A DNA stretch of 13,212 nt from JBBIOI01 sp037443425. GTDB lineage: Bacteria; Desulfobacterota; BSN033; UBA1163. Below the pieces are notes generated by a model. It saw nothing but the letters and a program-made list of their open reading frames with translations. It made no database searches and was not told where the DNA came from. Below, piece after piece: positions 6,575 to 13,212 of the stretch. How positions within the stretch are numbered: position 1 is the stretch's first letter; every line of letters starts with the position of its first letter. Location: NCBI GenBank assembly GCA_037443425.1, contig JBBIOI010000094.1:1-13212 (forward strand). Direction: 5' to 3'. A program made the translations under genes and the position numbers.

Positions 6575-9500
6575 TGAAAAAAGTAGGAAAAAGAATTATA
6601 AAATTGATGTTAATTTTATTCCTTTCTACACTTTCATCTTTTTCCTATGGATTAGATACTGATCTCTATGTATTGTCGGGTGTTAATGTACCACCAAATG
6701 TATTAATTATACTTGATAATTCTGCAAGTATGGATGAAGTTGCATCAGGACAAATCTATGAGCAGACAATAGATTATAGTCTGTATAATCCACCCACAGT
6801 TTATCCGAGGAATGCTGTATATATAAAATCTGGAGGAAAGTGGGAATTATGGGCAAATGATGTGAATACAATTCCATGCGATGATTTAAAAAACAATTAT
6901 CTTATCCCTTACGGAGAAGCGATTAATTATTCTGGGTGTGGTTTAAATAATAAGGATTTTCAGACAGGTAATTTCAGAAATTATCTTCAACTTACAGGTG
7001 GACCTGGGGGAAGCAGACCAAGATTTGGTCTGGCAACTGGTATAATTCATAGCTATATAAATACTACAAATGGTGTTCGTTTTAGTGTGATGATATTCAA
7101 TAATGATAAGACAGGAAAGACTGTAAAATATAATGCAGGAACGGAATATGTTAATAATCCAGATGGAAATGAAGATGCGGAGGGAGGAAGAGTAATTGGA
7201 TTCGTTGATGAAAATAAAAATGGAAAAACTGCTTTATTTAATGAACTTGCAGGGTTAAAGAATGAAACATGGTCTCCACTTGCTGAAACATTGTTAATGG
7301 CAAAAACATATTTTCAGAATGGCTTAAATGGATTTTCAAGCCCTGTTCAGGAATATTGTCAGAAGAACTACATCCTTATAATTTCTGATGGAAATCCAAC
7401 AAAGGATACAGGATCACTTCCTCAGGTAGCAAAAGAACTATACGAGATGGATTTGAGTAATGGCAAATCTTCAACCGGTCAGAATATAAAAACCTATACA
7501 ATAGGATTTAGCATTACTCATTCAATTCTTGAGGAAACAGCAAGGCAAGGTGGAGGAAAGTATTTTTATGTCTGGAGTTCACAGAGTTTTGATATTGCAT
7601 TTCAGACATTTATTGCTGAAGTCCTTAAGGAATCAACATCTTATGTTGCACCTGTCGTTCCTATCAGCCAGATGGAGAGAACGAGTTCAGGAAACAGGAT
7701 GTTTCTTGCAATGTTTAAACCTACGGAAAAAAGTTTCTGGAAAGGAAATATCAAGAAATATGGTATTTATACAGGAACCTCAAGTGATACCTGTTCAAAT
7801 AAAAATTTTAATATTGGTGATATTATAGACGTAAATTGTGAAAAAGTTATGGATTCATCTAATCAAATAAAAAGCACGGCACGTTCATACTGGAGTTCTA
7901 TTGTGGATGGTGAGGATGTTGAAAAAGGAGGTGTTGGAGAAAAATTAATTGAAAGAGATTTTTCAACAAATCCAAGAAAGATATATACATTTCTCGGAAA
8001 TACGAATCTTACTCACTCATCCAATGTGTTTAATAAAACAAATATAACCCCCCAGATGTTGGGACTCTCAGAAACTGATACAACAACTCGAGATTATATA
8101 GTAGATTTTATTTATGGGTGGGATGTTTATGATGAGAATCGTAATGGTAAGACTGATGAAAAGAGGGAGTGGATATTAGGCGCCTTTATTCATTCAAGAC
8201 CTGTAGTTGTTCATTATGATTACCCCCATAATATATCTGTTATTTATGCAGGCGCAAATGATGGAATGCTTCATGCTTTTCACAACGGTGTGAAAAATGG
8301 GAACAACTGGACAGATGGTACAGGGGAAGAGCTCTGGGCATTCATTCCACCAAGTTTATTACCAAATTTAAAGAACCTTAACGGTGAACAGTTACAATTT
8401 TTTGTGGATGGGTCACCAAAGGTTTATATTGGAAAAGATAGTTCAGGAAATGATGTAAAATATATAATATTTGGATTAAGAAGAGGCGGAAATCGCTACA
8501 TTTCCTTAGATATTACCAATCCATATGAGCCAAAATGGTTATGGGAAATAAGTCCTTCAACATCTGGGTTTGGGGAACTTGGTCAAACATGGAGTACCCC
8601 ACAAATTGGAAAGATTAAATACGGTTCTGATAGTTCGTGGTCTGAAAAATGGGTATTCTTTATTGGTGGTGGATACGATGAAAATCAAGATTTAGCAAAT
8701 CCTGGAAATGATACAAAGGGAAGGGCTGTCTATGTAGTTGATGTTTTAACAGGAAGTCTTATATGGAGTTATACATACGCAAAAGATTCTCAGATGAAAT
8801 ACTGCATACCAAGTGATATATCCCGTGTCGATACGAATGGAGATGGATATATTGATAGGCTTTATGTTGGTGATATAGGAGGAAGCATCTGGAGGTTTGA
8901 TATTAGTAATCCAAACCCTTTAAACTGGACAGGTAAGATAATATTTAATTCAAACCCAGGGGGAAGTGAGCAAAGAAAGATATTTTATCCACCTGATGTT
9001 ACACTTGAAAATGATGATGGAAACTATGAGATGCTCTTCTTTGGAACAGGTGATAGAGAGGCTCCTAAAGAGAAAACGGTTATTAACAGGTTGTATGCTG
9101 TAAAAGATAAAAATCCATCAACCCCTCTTACAGAAAATGATCTCATAAATGTAACTGAGCAGGCCATTGATCTTAATACATCTAAAACAAAAAATGGATG
9201 GTTCATTGTTCTAAAAAATACAGGAGAGAAATCCCTTTCTACATCGGTTGTTTTCCATGGGGTTGTATATTTCACTACATTTGCACCTTCATTTGGAGAA
9301 GAAGGTGATATCTGTTATTTGGGTGAGGGTACAGGCAGGCTCTATGCATTGAAATATAAAACGGGAAATGCTGCATTTGATTTAGATAATAATGGAATAT
9401 TATCACTAACGGATGATCGTTCAATATTTATGGGAGAAAAGGATAAGACAACCATCCCATCAGGAGTAATAGTCACATTTATTGGAGGAAATGCGGTAGC

Positions 9501-9588
9501 CTATGCTGGTGTGGGTGGGGGTGTTTTTATACCACCACTTCCGAGTTCAAAGAGTCTTTTCCCAGTTAACTGGAGAATAAAATTTTAA
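6574..9588 (+). CDS. pilY1: PilY1-type pilus tip adhesin with vWA domain and beta-propeller
   Basis: 1004-residue secreted protein, normal for PilY1. A signal peptide spans about residues 1-26 (cut near SYG). A von Willebrand A domain follows (about 40-350) with an intact MIDAS start DNSAS (D48, S50, S52). The C-terminal PilY1 beta-propeller (about 535-985) has FIHSRPVVVHY (538-548), YAGANDGMLHAFHNG (558-572) and WAFIPPSLLPNL (588-599). Calcium-loop motifs: DTNGDGYID (753-761), which corresponds to the functional calcium site of known PilY1 proteins, DENRNGKTD (520-528), DENKNG (212-217) and DLDNNGILSLTD (936-947). AGGGAGG at 6561-6567 drives translation. PilY1 caps type IV pili, promotes adhesion and pilus extension, and its vWA domain has been linked to surface sensing. 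It forms an operon with pilX by a 1-nt overlap; the pair lies between inverted repeats. Confidence 0.95.
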   Translation: MKKVGKRIIKLMLILFLSTLSSFSYGLDTDLYVLSGVNVPPNVLIILDNSASMDEVASGQIYEQTIDYSLYNPPTVYPRNAVYIKSGGKWELWANDVNTIPCDDLKNNYLIPYGEAINYSGCGLNNKDFQTGNFRNYLQLTGGPGGSRPRFGLATGIIHSYINTTNGVRFSVMIFNNDKTGKTVKYNAGTEYVNNPDGNEDAEGGRVIGFVDENKNGKTALFNELAGLKNETWSPLAETLLMAKTYFQNGLNGFSSPVQEYCQKNYILIISDGNPTKDTGSLPQVAKELYEMDLSNGKSSTGQNIKTYTIGFSITHSILEETARQGGGKYFYVWSSQSFDIAFQTFIAEVLKESTSYVAPVVPISQMERTSSGNRMFLAMFKPTEKSFWKGNIKKYGIYTGTSSDTCSNKNFNIGDIIDVNCEKVMDSSNQIKSTARSYWSSIVDGEDVEKGGVGEKLIERDFSTNPRKIYTFLGNTNLTHSSNVFNKTNITPQMLGLSETDTTTRDYIVDFIYGWDVYDENRNGKTDEKREWILGAFIHSRPVVVHYDYPHNISVIYAGANDGMLHAFHNGVKNGNNWTDGTGEELWAFIPPSLLPNLKNLNGEQLQFFVDGSPKVYIGKDSSGNDVKYIIFGLRRGGNRYISLDITNPYEPKWLWEISPSTSGFGELGQTWSTPQIGKIKYGSDSSWSEKWVFFIGGGYDENQDLANPGNDTKGRAVYVVDVLTGSLIWSYTYAKDSQMKYCIPSDISRVDTNGDGYIDRLYVGDIGGSIWRFDISNPNPLNWTGKIIFNSNPGGSEQRKIFYPPDVTLENDDGNYEMLFFGTGDREAPKEKTVINRLYAVKDKNPSTPLTENDLINVTEQAIDLNTSKTKNGWFIVLKNTGEKSLSTSVVFHGVVYFTTFAPSFGEEGDICYLGEGTGRLYALKYKTGNAAFDLDNNGILSLTDDRSIFMGEKDKTTIPSGVIVTFIGGNAVAYAGVGGGVFIPPLPSSKSLFPVNWRIKF

Positions 9589-9610
9589 ATTCTTTTTTCC
9601 ATCAAGAGTA

Positions 9611-9687
9611 GTCATTGCTAATCATTGCGAGGCAAAGCCGAAGCAATCTCTTCCAAATTGTCATTCCGAGCGGAGCGAGGAATCTAT
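9611..9687 (+). repeat. Compound palindromic repeat, copy 2 (after pilY1)
   Basis: A partial GTCATTGC (9611-9618) is followed by a full module at 9622-9650 (TCATTGCGAGG...GCAATCTC), a 9-nt spacer and a second module at 9660-9687 (GTCATTCCGAG...GGAATCTAT). Bases 9622-9687 match the reverse complement of 5989-6054 at 64 of 66 positions, spacer included, so both copies share a recent origin. Each module forms its own hairpin (ATTGC/GCAAT and ATTCC/GGAAT). It lies 22 bp after the pilY1 stop and could protect or end that transcript. Confidence 0.85.
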
Positions 9688-9762
9688 TATATTACAACAC
9701 ACCCTTTAGGTGCTCACAGTGACTAAATAATTAAAAGATTTTTAATAAAAAATTAATAGAAG

Positions 9763-9791
9763 TTGACTTTTTTGTAATGTAAAGATAAATT
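9763..9791 (+). promoter_or_regulatory. Possible sigma70-type promoter of the lipoprotein gene
   Basis: TTGACT (9763-9768) and TAAATT (9786-9791) are separated by 17 bp, with 5 and 4 of 6 consensus matches. Transcription would start almost at the ATG at 9799, which fits the lack of a ribosome site there. The surrounding sequence is very A/T-rich, so chance matches are likely. Confidence 0.3.
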
Positions 9792-9798
9792 ATTTTTG

Positions 9799-10737
9799 AT
9801 GAAGACAAATAGAATATGGTTCTTTTTTAAAATTCTAATTATACTCTTTTTTACAATCTTATCTGGACTCTCATGCCAGAGAGAAAAAAAGGAGGCTACC
9901 GAATCAAAGATAAATAAACCACCTATTATTACATCAGTAGATATATTACCCGAAAAACCTAATGTAGAAAGTGAGTTAAGTGTTTTGATCCATAGCGAAG
10001 ATCCTGATGGAGATTCCATTACATATAAATATCAGTGGATGAAAAATGAAAAAGAGATTATTGGTGAAAATAAAAGTACTTTAATAAAAGGGAATTTTAA
10101 AAAAGGAGATCTTATAAGTGTAAAAATCACCCCTTCAGATGGGAAGGAAGACGGAAAGCCATTTATTTCAAAAACTGTAATGATTATAAATTCGCCCCCA
10201 GTTATTGAAAAGGTATGGATTGAACCAAAAGTGGCTTATGTAAGTGATAATTTAAAAGTTAATATAAAGAGTTATGATAAAGATGGAGATTTTATTTACT
10301 ATACATTCAGGTGGGAAAAAAATGGAGTAGAAATACCAGAAGAAAAGAGAGAGGTTTTAGAGAAAGGTAGATTTAAAAAAGGAGATTCAATAACAGTTAC
10401 AGTAATCCCCGATGACAGAGAAACTTCAGGTGATTCAAAAAGATCAGAACCTTTAATTATTTCAAACAGCCCTCCATTAATTGTTTCATTACCTCCAACT
10501 TCAATAGATGGAATGATATACACCTATCAGGTAAGGGTTGAGGATCCTGATAATGATACAATTACATTTAAACTGAAAACAGCACCAAAAGGTATGGTGA
10601 TTGATAAAGAAACAGGATTAATAAAATGGCAAATTAGTAAGGATATAAAGGGAGCTCATTCAGTAGAGATAGAGGCAATCGATTCAGAAGGAGCAAAAAG
10701 TTTGCAGAGATATACATTGAATATAGTTTTTAAATAG
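9799..10737 (+). CDS. Lipoprotein with duplicated Ig/PKD-like domains and a cadherin/He_PIG-like domain
   Basis: 312 residues from the ATG at 9799 (a TTG lies one codon earlier). The N-terminus has K/R, a hydrophobic stretch and ILSGLSC, an acceptable lipobox with lipid-bearing Cys26; C26-Q27 argues for outer-membrane sorting by the usual +2 rule. After a short K/E-rich linker come two homologous domains (about 41-130 and 134-224). Each opens with PPxI, carries an acidic DPDGD or DKDGD loop, a W-K-N-x-x-E turn and a GxFKKGDxI motif, so they are an internal duplication. The third domain (about 226-312) has EDPDNDTITF and GMVIDKETGLIKW, typical of putative Ig (He_PIG/cadherin-like) domains. Function is unknown; a surface or periplasmic binding role near the pilus is inferred from its place between two minor-pilin clusters. 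No Shine-Dalgarno is visible. Confidence 0.85.
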   Translation: MKTNRIWFFFKILIILFFTILSGLSCQREKKEATESKINKPPIITSVDILPEKPNVESELSVLIHSEDPDGDSITYKYQWMKNEKEIIGENKSTLIKGNFKKGDLISVKITPSDGKEDGKPFISKTVMIINSPPVIEKVWIEPKVAYVSDNLKVNIKSYDKDGDFIYYTFRWEKNGVEIPEEKREVLEKGRFKKGDSITVTVIPDDRETSGDSKRSEPLIISNSPPLIVSLPPTSIDGMIYTYQVRVEDPDNDTITFKLKTAPKGMVIDKETGLIKWQISKDIKGAHSVEIEAIDSEGAKSLQRYTLNIVFK

Positions 10738-10805
10738 ACCTTCCTAAAAAGTTGAAAATGATTTAATCTCATATGACTCCTCCTTTAAAAGGGCTATATG
10801 GTAAT

Positions 10806-10886
10806 GTCATTCTGAGGCATTAGCCGAAGAATCTATGTGTTATAAGGTTTTAAATTCTATAGATTCCTCACTTTGCTCGGAATGAC
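10806..10886. repeat. Palindromic hairpin element, third copy (divergent)
   Basis: Two facing copies of the ATTCC-type module. Outer ends GTCATTC (10806-10812) and GAATGAC (10880-10886) are perfect inverted repeats, as are GAATCTAT (10829-10836) and ATAGATTC (10859-10866). The second arm (10859-10886) closely resembles 9660-9687 in reverse complement. The first arm has diverged in the middle. It belongs to the same repeat family as the copies at 5951-6054 and 9611-9687, but uses one module type only. Confidence 0.75.
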
Positions 10887-11018
10887 AAACATGGCATAAA
10901 ACTCATTGCGACACATTTTCAAAGGCAGTTATTCTATTTTCAAAGTGCTAAAAGTTAAAACATGTAAAATGCTGTTAAATACTGTAAAAGATTATTTTTA
11001 TCTAACCTTATATTTTTA

Positions 11019-11046
11019 TTGACATTTTCTTTTTTTTTAATAAAAA
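11019..11046 (+). promoter_or_regulatory. Possible sigma70-type promoter of minor-pilin cluster 2
   Basis: A perfect TTGACA (11019-11024) is followed after 16 bp by TAAAAA (11041-11046; 4 of 6 matches), or after 17 bp by AAAAAT. The start of transcription would fall near 11053, about 12 nt before the ATG at 11065 and next to the AGGG ribosome site. A/T richness weakens the case. Confidence 0.33.
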
Positions 11047-11064
11047 TAAAGTAGGGTCAAAAAG

Positions 11065-11511
11065 ATGAAAAAGAATGGAGTCACATTAATCGAGTTAATT
11101 ATTGTAATGGTTATAATTGCTATAGGTGCAACTTTTGTTGTTCCTGCAATTGGTTCATGGATACCAAACTATAGACTTAAAGGGGCAGCGAGGGATATTG
11201 TTTCTATTCTTAGAGTGGCACAGATGAAGGCTGTCTCAGCAAATATGGAATATCGGGTAAAGTTCGATCAATCTGCTGGAAGCTATATACTTCAATACAG
11301 GACAACAGCAGGTGGATCGTGGATAAACGATGGTGAAGAGAAAAAACTTCCTTCAGGGATTCAAATAGTTGATCTTGAGCCAGATGACTTTGAGGCACAG
11401 TTTAACCCGAATTCAACATCTACAGCTGGAAGTATTTTATTAAAAAATACAAAAGGAACTCATAGAAAGATTACAATCTCTTCAAGCACTGGAAAGGTAA
11501 ATGTTGAATAA
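11065..11511 (+). CDS. fimT: Minor pilin, FimT/GspH family (cluster 2)
   Basis: 148-residue prepilin with a short leader MKKNG, cleavage G|VTLIEL (Glu at mature +5), hydrophobic helix to about residue 28 and the FimT/GspH pattern: NYRLKGAARDIVSILRVAQ (34-52) with KAVSANMEYRV after it, then a beta-rich C-terminal domain ending near SSTGKVNV. AGGG at 11053-11056 is the likely ribosome site. FimT/GspH proteins are accessory pseudopilins of type IV pilus or type II secretion systems; some FimT proteins bind DNA in naturally competent bacteria, but I see no clear evidence for this here. It opens cluster 2; cluster 1 has no such gene. The stop overlaps the next start by 11 bp, so translation is probably coupled. 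Confidence 0.88.
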   Translation: MKKNGVTLIELIIVMVIIAIGATFVVPAIGSWIPNYRLKGAARDIVSILRVAQMKAVSANMEYRVKFDQSAGSYILQYRTTAGGSWINDGEEKKLPSGIQIVDLEPDDFEAQFNPNSTSTAGSILLKNTKGTHRKITISSSTGKVNVE

Positions 11512-11860
11512 AAAGGGATTTACATTATTTGAGGTCCTAATCGGACTAATAATCTTAGCCATTGGCATTCTTGCAATTACAGGAATGCAAGCTATTTCAA
11601 TTAAAACCACATCATTTAGTAGTAACATAACCCAGGCCTCTATGATAGCCCAGCAAAGATTGGAATTTTTAAAAGGTTTAAATATTAATGACTCAAGGCT
11701 TGATACAGGAGATTATGCTGAAGATATAAAAACAGGGATTTATACTGGAAGCTATCAAGCTCAAAGGACCACTAATGCTGTTACTATAAAATACAATGTT
11801 TCATGGATTGAAAATGGAATAAAACACAATGTTTCTTTTTCAACAATAAAATCAAGGTAG
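11501..11860 (+). CDS. pilV: Minor pilin, PilV family (cluster 2)
   Basis: 119-residue prepilin with leader MLNKKG, cleavage G|FTLFEV (Glu at mature +5) and a hydrophobic helix rich in I/L/G/A to about residue 32. A PilV-type segment ITQASMIAQQRLEFLKGLN (about 43-61) corresponds to TEAVTLAQDKLEELRAIN in the cluster 1 protein, so the two are paralogues. The C-terminal domain is short, with a VSWIENGIKHNVSFSTI strand pair matching VDWNDKTNHSIRLLSV of the paralogue. It overlaps the fimT-like gene by 11 bp; GGAAAGG at 11491-11497 is the ribosome site. The pilW-like gene begins 5 bp after its stop. Role: tip/initiation complex minor pilin. Confidence 0.88.
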   Translation: MLNKKGFTLFEVLIGLIILAIGILAITGMQAISIKTTSFSSNITQASMIAQQRLEFLKGLNINDSRLDTGDYAEDIKTGIYTGSYQAQRTTNAVTIKYNVSWIENGIKHNVSFSTIKSR

Positions 11861-11865
11861 TAGTA

Positions 11866-12741
11866 ATGAAAAATCTACGCGGTGTAACACTTATCGAGCT
11901 ATTGATTGCACTTGCAATAAGTGCAATTCTGATTGCAGGGATTTATCGTGTATTCATCTATCACCAGAGGACCTATACTACACAGGAAGGGGTTGCAGAT
12001 ATTCAGCAAAATGTTAGGGTTGCCATTAATAAGATGATTCGTGAGATACGTATGGCAGGCTTTGGTGGAAAAAATGAAAATACAAACGGTGAAAATGACA
12101 TCATTAAGACATTTGGTAATATAAATGGATTCACAAATATAATTAGCCCAGCCAATGATATAATGATTGATGGAATTTCCCATGATCAGATCACATTCAT
12201 TACTGCCCATGAACAAATTGCTGTATTAGAAAAAGATGCTTTTGAAGGAGAAAATTCCATTAAAGTCAATTTCAATGGAACTACAAGATTCGATAAGCCC
12301 TGGAGAAAATATATTTGTATTAATGGTAAATATAATTATGCAATCATTCCTACAACCGGTGATACTTTAGTACTTGAAAGTGGGGCACTTAATGAAGGTC
12401 ATCTTAAAGGAGAACCTGTGTTTTTGATAAGGGCTATTCGATATGGATTGAGGATGGATAATGGGATTCCTGTATTATTCAGGGATTTATATCCAGAAAC
12501 TGGCGGAAGTAGGAGGACTACTGTAGCTGAAAATATTGAATCCCTACAATTTCGATATCTGCTTTTAGACTCTACAGAGGTAGACTCACCGTCAGACCCT
12601 AAACAGATAAGAGGGGTTAGAATAACCATTACAGCAAGAACACCGGTAAAAGACCCTTCCATTAAAGCAGGAGATGGATTTATTAGGAGGACAATAACGA
12701 CCTACGTGGATTTAAGAAATTTAAGGGACGACTCTTCATAG
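11866..12741 (+). CDS. pilW: Minor pilin, PilW family (cluster 2)
   Basis: 291-residue prepilin, 70 residues longer than its cluster 1 paralogue. Leader MKNLRG, cleavage G|VTLIEL with Glu at mature +5, hydrophobic helix to about residue 30, then IAGIYRVFI and DIQQNVRVAINKMIREIRMAGF (about 45-66), closely following the cluster 1 sequence. The C-terminus shares the TYVDLRNLR ending. The extra length lies in the middle (about 70-200), a region with Asn/Gly-rich turns, so the two PilW proteins probably expose different surfaces. The EF-hand-like loop of the cluster 1 protein is absent. The start lies 5 bp after the pilV-like stop. Role: minor pilin supporting the tip complex together with PilV and PilX. 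Confidence 0.9.
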   Translation: MKNLRGVTLIELLIALAISAILIAGIYRVFIYHQRTYTTQEGVADIQQNVRVAINKMIREIRMAGFGGKNENTNGENDIIKTFGNINGFTNIISPANDIMIDGISHDQITFITAHEQIAVLEKDAFEGENSIKVNFNGTTRFDKPWRKYICINGKYNYAIIPTTGDTLVLESGALNEGHLKGEPVFLIRAIRYGLRMDNGIPVLFRDLYPETGGSRRTTVAENIESLQFRYLLLDSTEVDSPSDPKQIRGVRITITARTPVKDPSIKAGDGFIRRTITTYVDLRNLRDDSS

Positions 12742-12759
12742 AAAAAAAGGAGTTTTAAA

Positions 12760-13212
12760 ATGGAATTTAGAAAAATTATTTTTAATAAGCCTTTATCAAT
12801 AATTAAAGGTGAAAATGGAGTATCAATAATAATTGCCCTTCTTATTCTTCTTGTTCTTACAATCCTGGGAATTAACGCAATAAATACTGCCACTTTTGAA
12901 ACGAATATAGCAGGGAATGAAAGGCTTTATAATAACGCATTTTATGCAGCCGATTCAGGAATAGACTACTTTTATGCAAATATCCATGAATATCTCACTA
13001 TGTATTTAAATAATCCTAACTCAACAATCACTGGAATTAATAGTAAGTCGTTAGGGATTGATTTGGCCGGAAGCGAGTTTAATATCCTTCCTATTTCACC
13101 CAATGATATTCAGGTGATTGATATTGGACCACCAATTCGAGTTGAATTTAAAATTGTATCAGAAGGGATTGCTCCAAACTTTCCTGTAGCAGGTAGGGTG
13201 AGGATTGAAGCA
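12760..13212 (+). CDS. pilX: Minor pilin, PilX family, 3' end outside the window (cluster 2)
   Basis: The ATG at 12760 follows AAAGGAG (12746-12752) by 7 nt and opens a frame of 151 codons that runs off the window end without a stop. The protein has a 20-residue leader ending GENG, cleavage G|VSIIIALLIL, a hydrophobic helix to about residue 42 and the PilX signature AFYAADSG (60-67), which is identical in the cluster 1 PilX. Glu5 is again absent (Ile). After the signature comes a variable globular part. The gene lies 18 bp after the pilW-like stop. In cluster 1 the corresponding gene is directly followed by pilY1, so a second pilY1 could lie just beyond base 13212. Confidence 0.88.
   Translation, partial: MEFRKIIFNKPLSIIKGENGVSIIIALLILLVLTILGINAINTATFETNIAGNERLYNNAFYAADSGIDYFYANIHEYLTMYLNNPNSTITGINSKSLGIDLAGSEFNILPISPNDIQVIDIGPPIRVEFKIVSEGIAPNFPVAGRVRIEA

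Larger units (their letters stand above)
10738..11064 (+). other. Intergenic region before the second minor-pilin cluster
   Basis: 327 bp without a credible gene. It holds a palindromic element (10806-10886), a small remnant TCATTGCGA (10903-10911) of the other repeat module, and A/T-rich sequence up to the fimT-like start. No GG-N10-GC sigma54 motif was found on the + strand, in contrast to the region before cluster 1. A TTGACA box (11019-11024) is the only promoter-like signal. Confidence 0.7.

Noticed and set aside
7529..7828. A 99-codon + strand frame inside pilY1
   Set aside because: Out of frame within a well-supported gene; no motif or ribosome site, and composition is that of a shadow frame.
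10890..10912. TGGCATAAAACTCATTGCG as a possible sigma54 promoter before cluster 2
   Set aside because: GG and GC are 13 bases apart instead of 10, and the TTGC belongs to a repeat remnant.
11065..12741. Type II secretion pseudopilin operon (GspH-I-J-K) as the identity of cluster 2
   Set aside because: The order resembles GspH-I-J-K, but the PilX signature AFYAADSG, PilW-type motifs and the neighbouring PilY1 and pilD/pilR-like genes favour type IV pilus minor pilins; no gspD/E/F/G is seen.

Overview
This window is a type IV pilus assembly and regulation region from an A/T-rich, Gram-negative bacterium (roughly one third G+C by eye). All recognised genes lie on the + strand. The combination of PilD-like peptidase, two-TM histidine kinase, NtrC-type sigma54 activator, PilV/PilW/PilX/PilY1-type minor pilins and G+C-rich palindromic repeats is reminiscent of deltaproteobacterial or Nitrospirota-like genomes. 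I cannot name a species, and the lineage is inference.

Layout: bases 1-777 are the 3' end of a membrane protein with C-terminal TPR repeats; its reading frame is open through base 1, so its start lies outside the window. Next is a tight block: prepilin peptidase/methylase (822-1583), a membrane histidine kinase overlapping it by ATGA (1580-3256) and an NtrC-family response regulator (3272-4660). A weak hairpin plus T-tract (4661-4699) closes this block. A -24/-12 (sigma54) promoter with correct GG-N10-GC spacing (4815-4831) stands just before the first minor-pilin cluster: pilV-like (TTG start, 4872), pilW-like (5254), pilX-like (6086) and pilY1-like tip adhesin (6574-9588). The pilX-pilY1 pair is bracketed by two near-identical 66-bp palindromic repeats in inverted orientation (64 of 66 bases match).

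Between the clusters lies a lone lipoprotein with two duplicated Ig/PKD-like domains and a cadherin/He_PIG-like domain (9799-10737), then a 327-bp gap holding a third palindromic element. A second minor-pilin cluster follows: fimT/gspH-like (11065), pilV-like (11501), pilW-like (11866) and a pilX-like gene cut by the window end (12760-13212). By analogy with the first cluster, a second pilY1 may follow outside the window.

Likely joint working: PilD cleaves and methylates the prepilins; the kinase/regulator pair probably controls at least the first cluster through sigma54; PilV/W/X/FimT proteins form the initiation/tip complex that carries PilY1. Several EF-hand-like loops in PilY1 and one in the first PilW suggest calcium dependence. 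No major pilin, PilB/PilT/PilC motor or PilMNOPQ gene is in the window.
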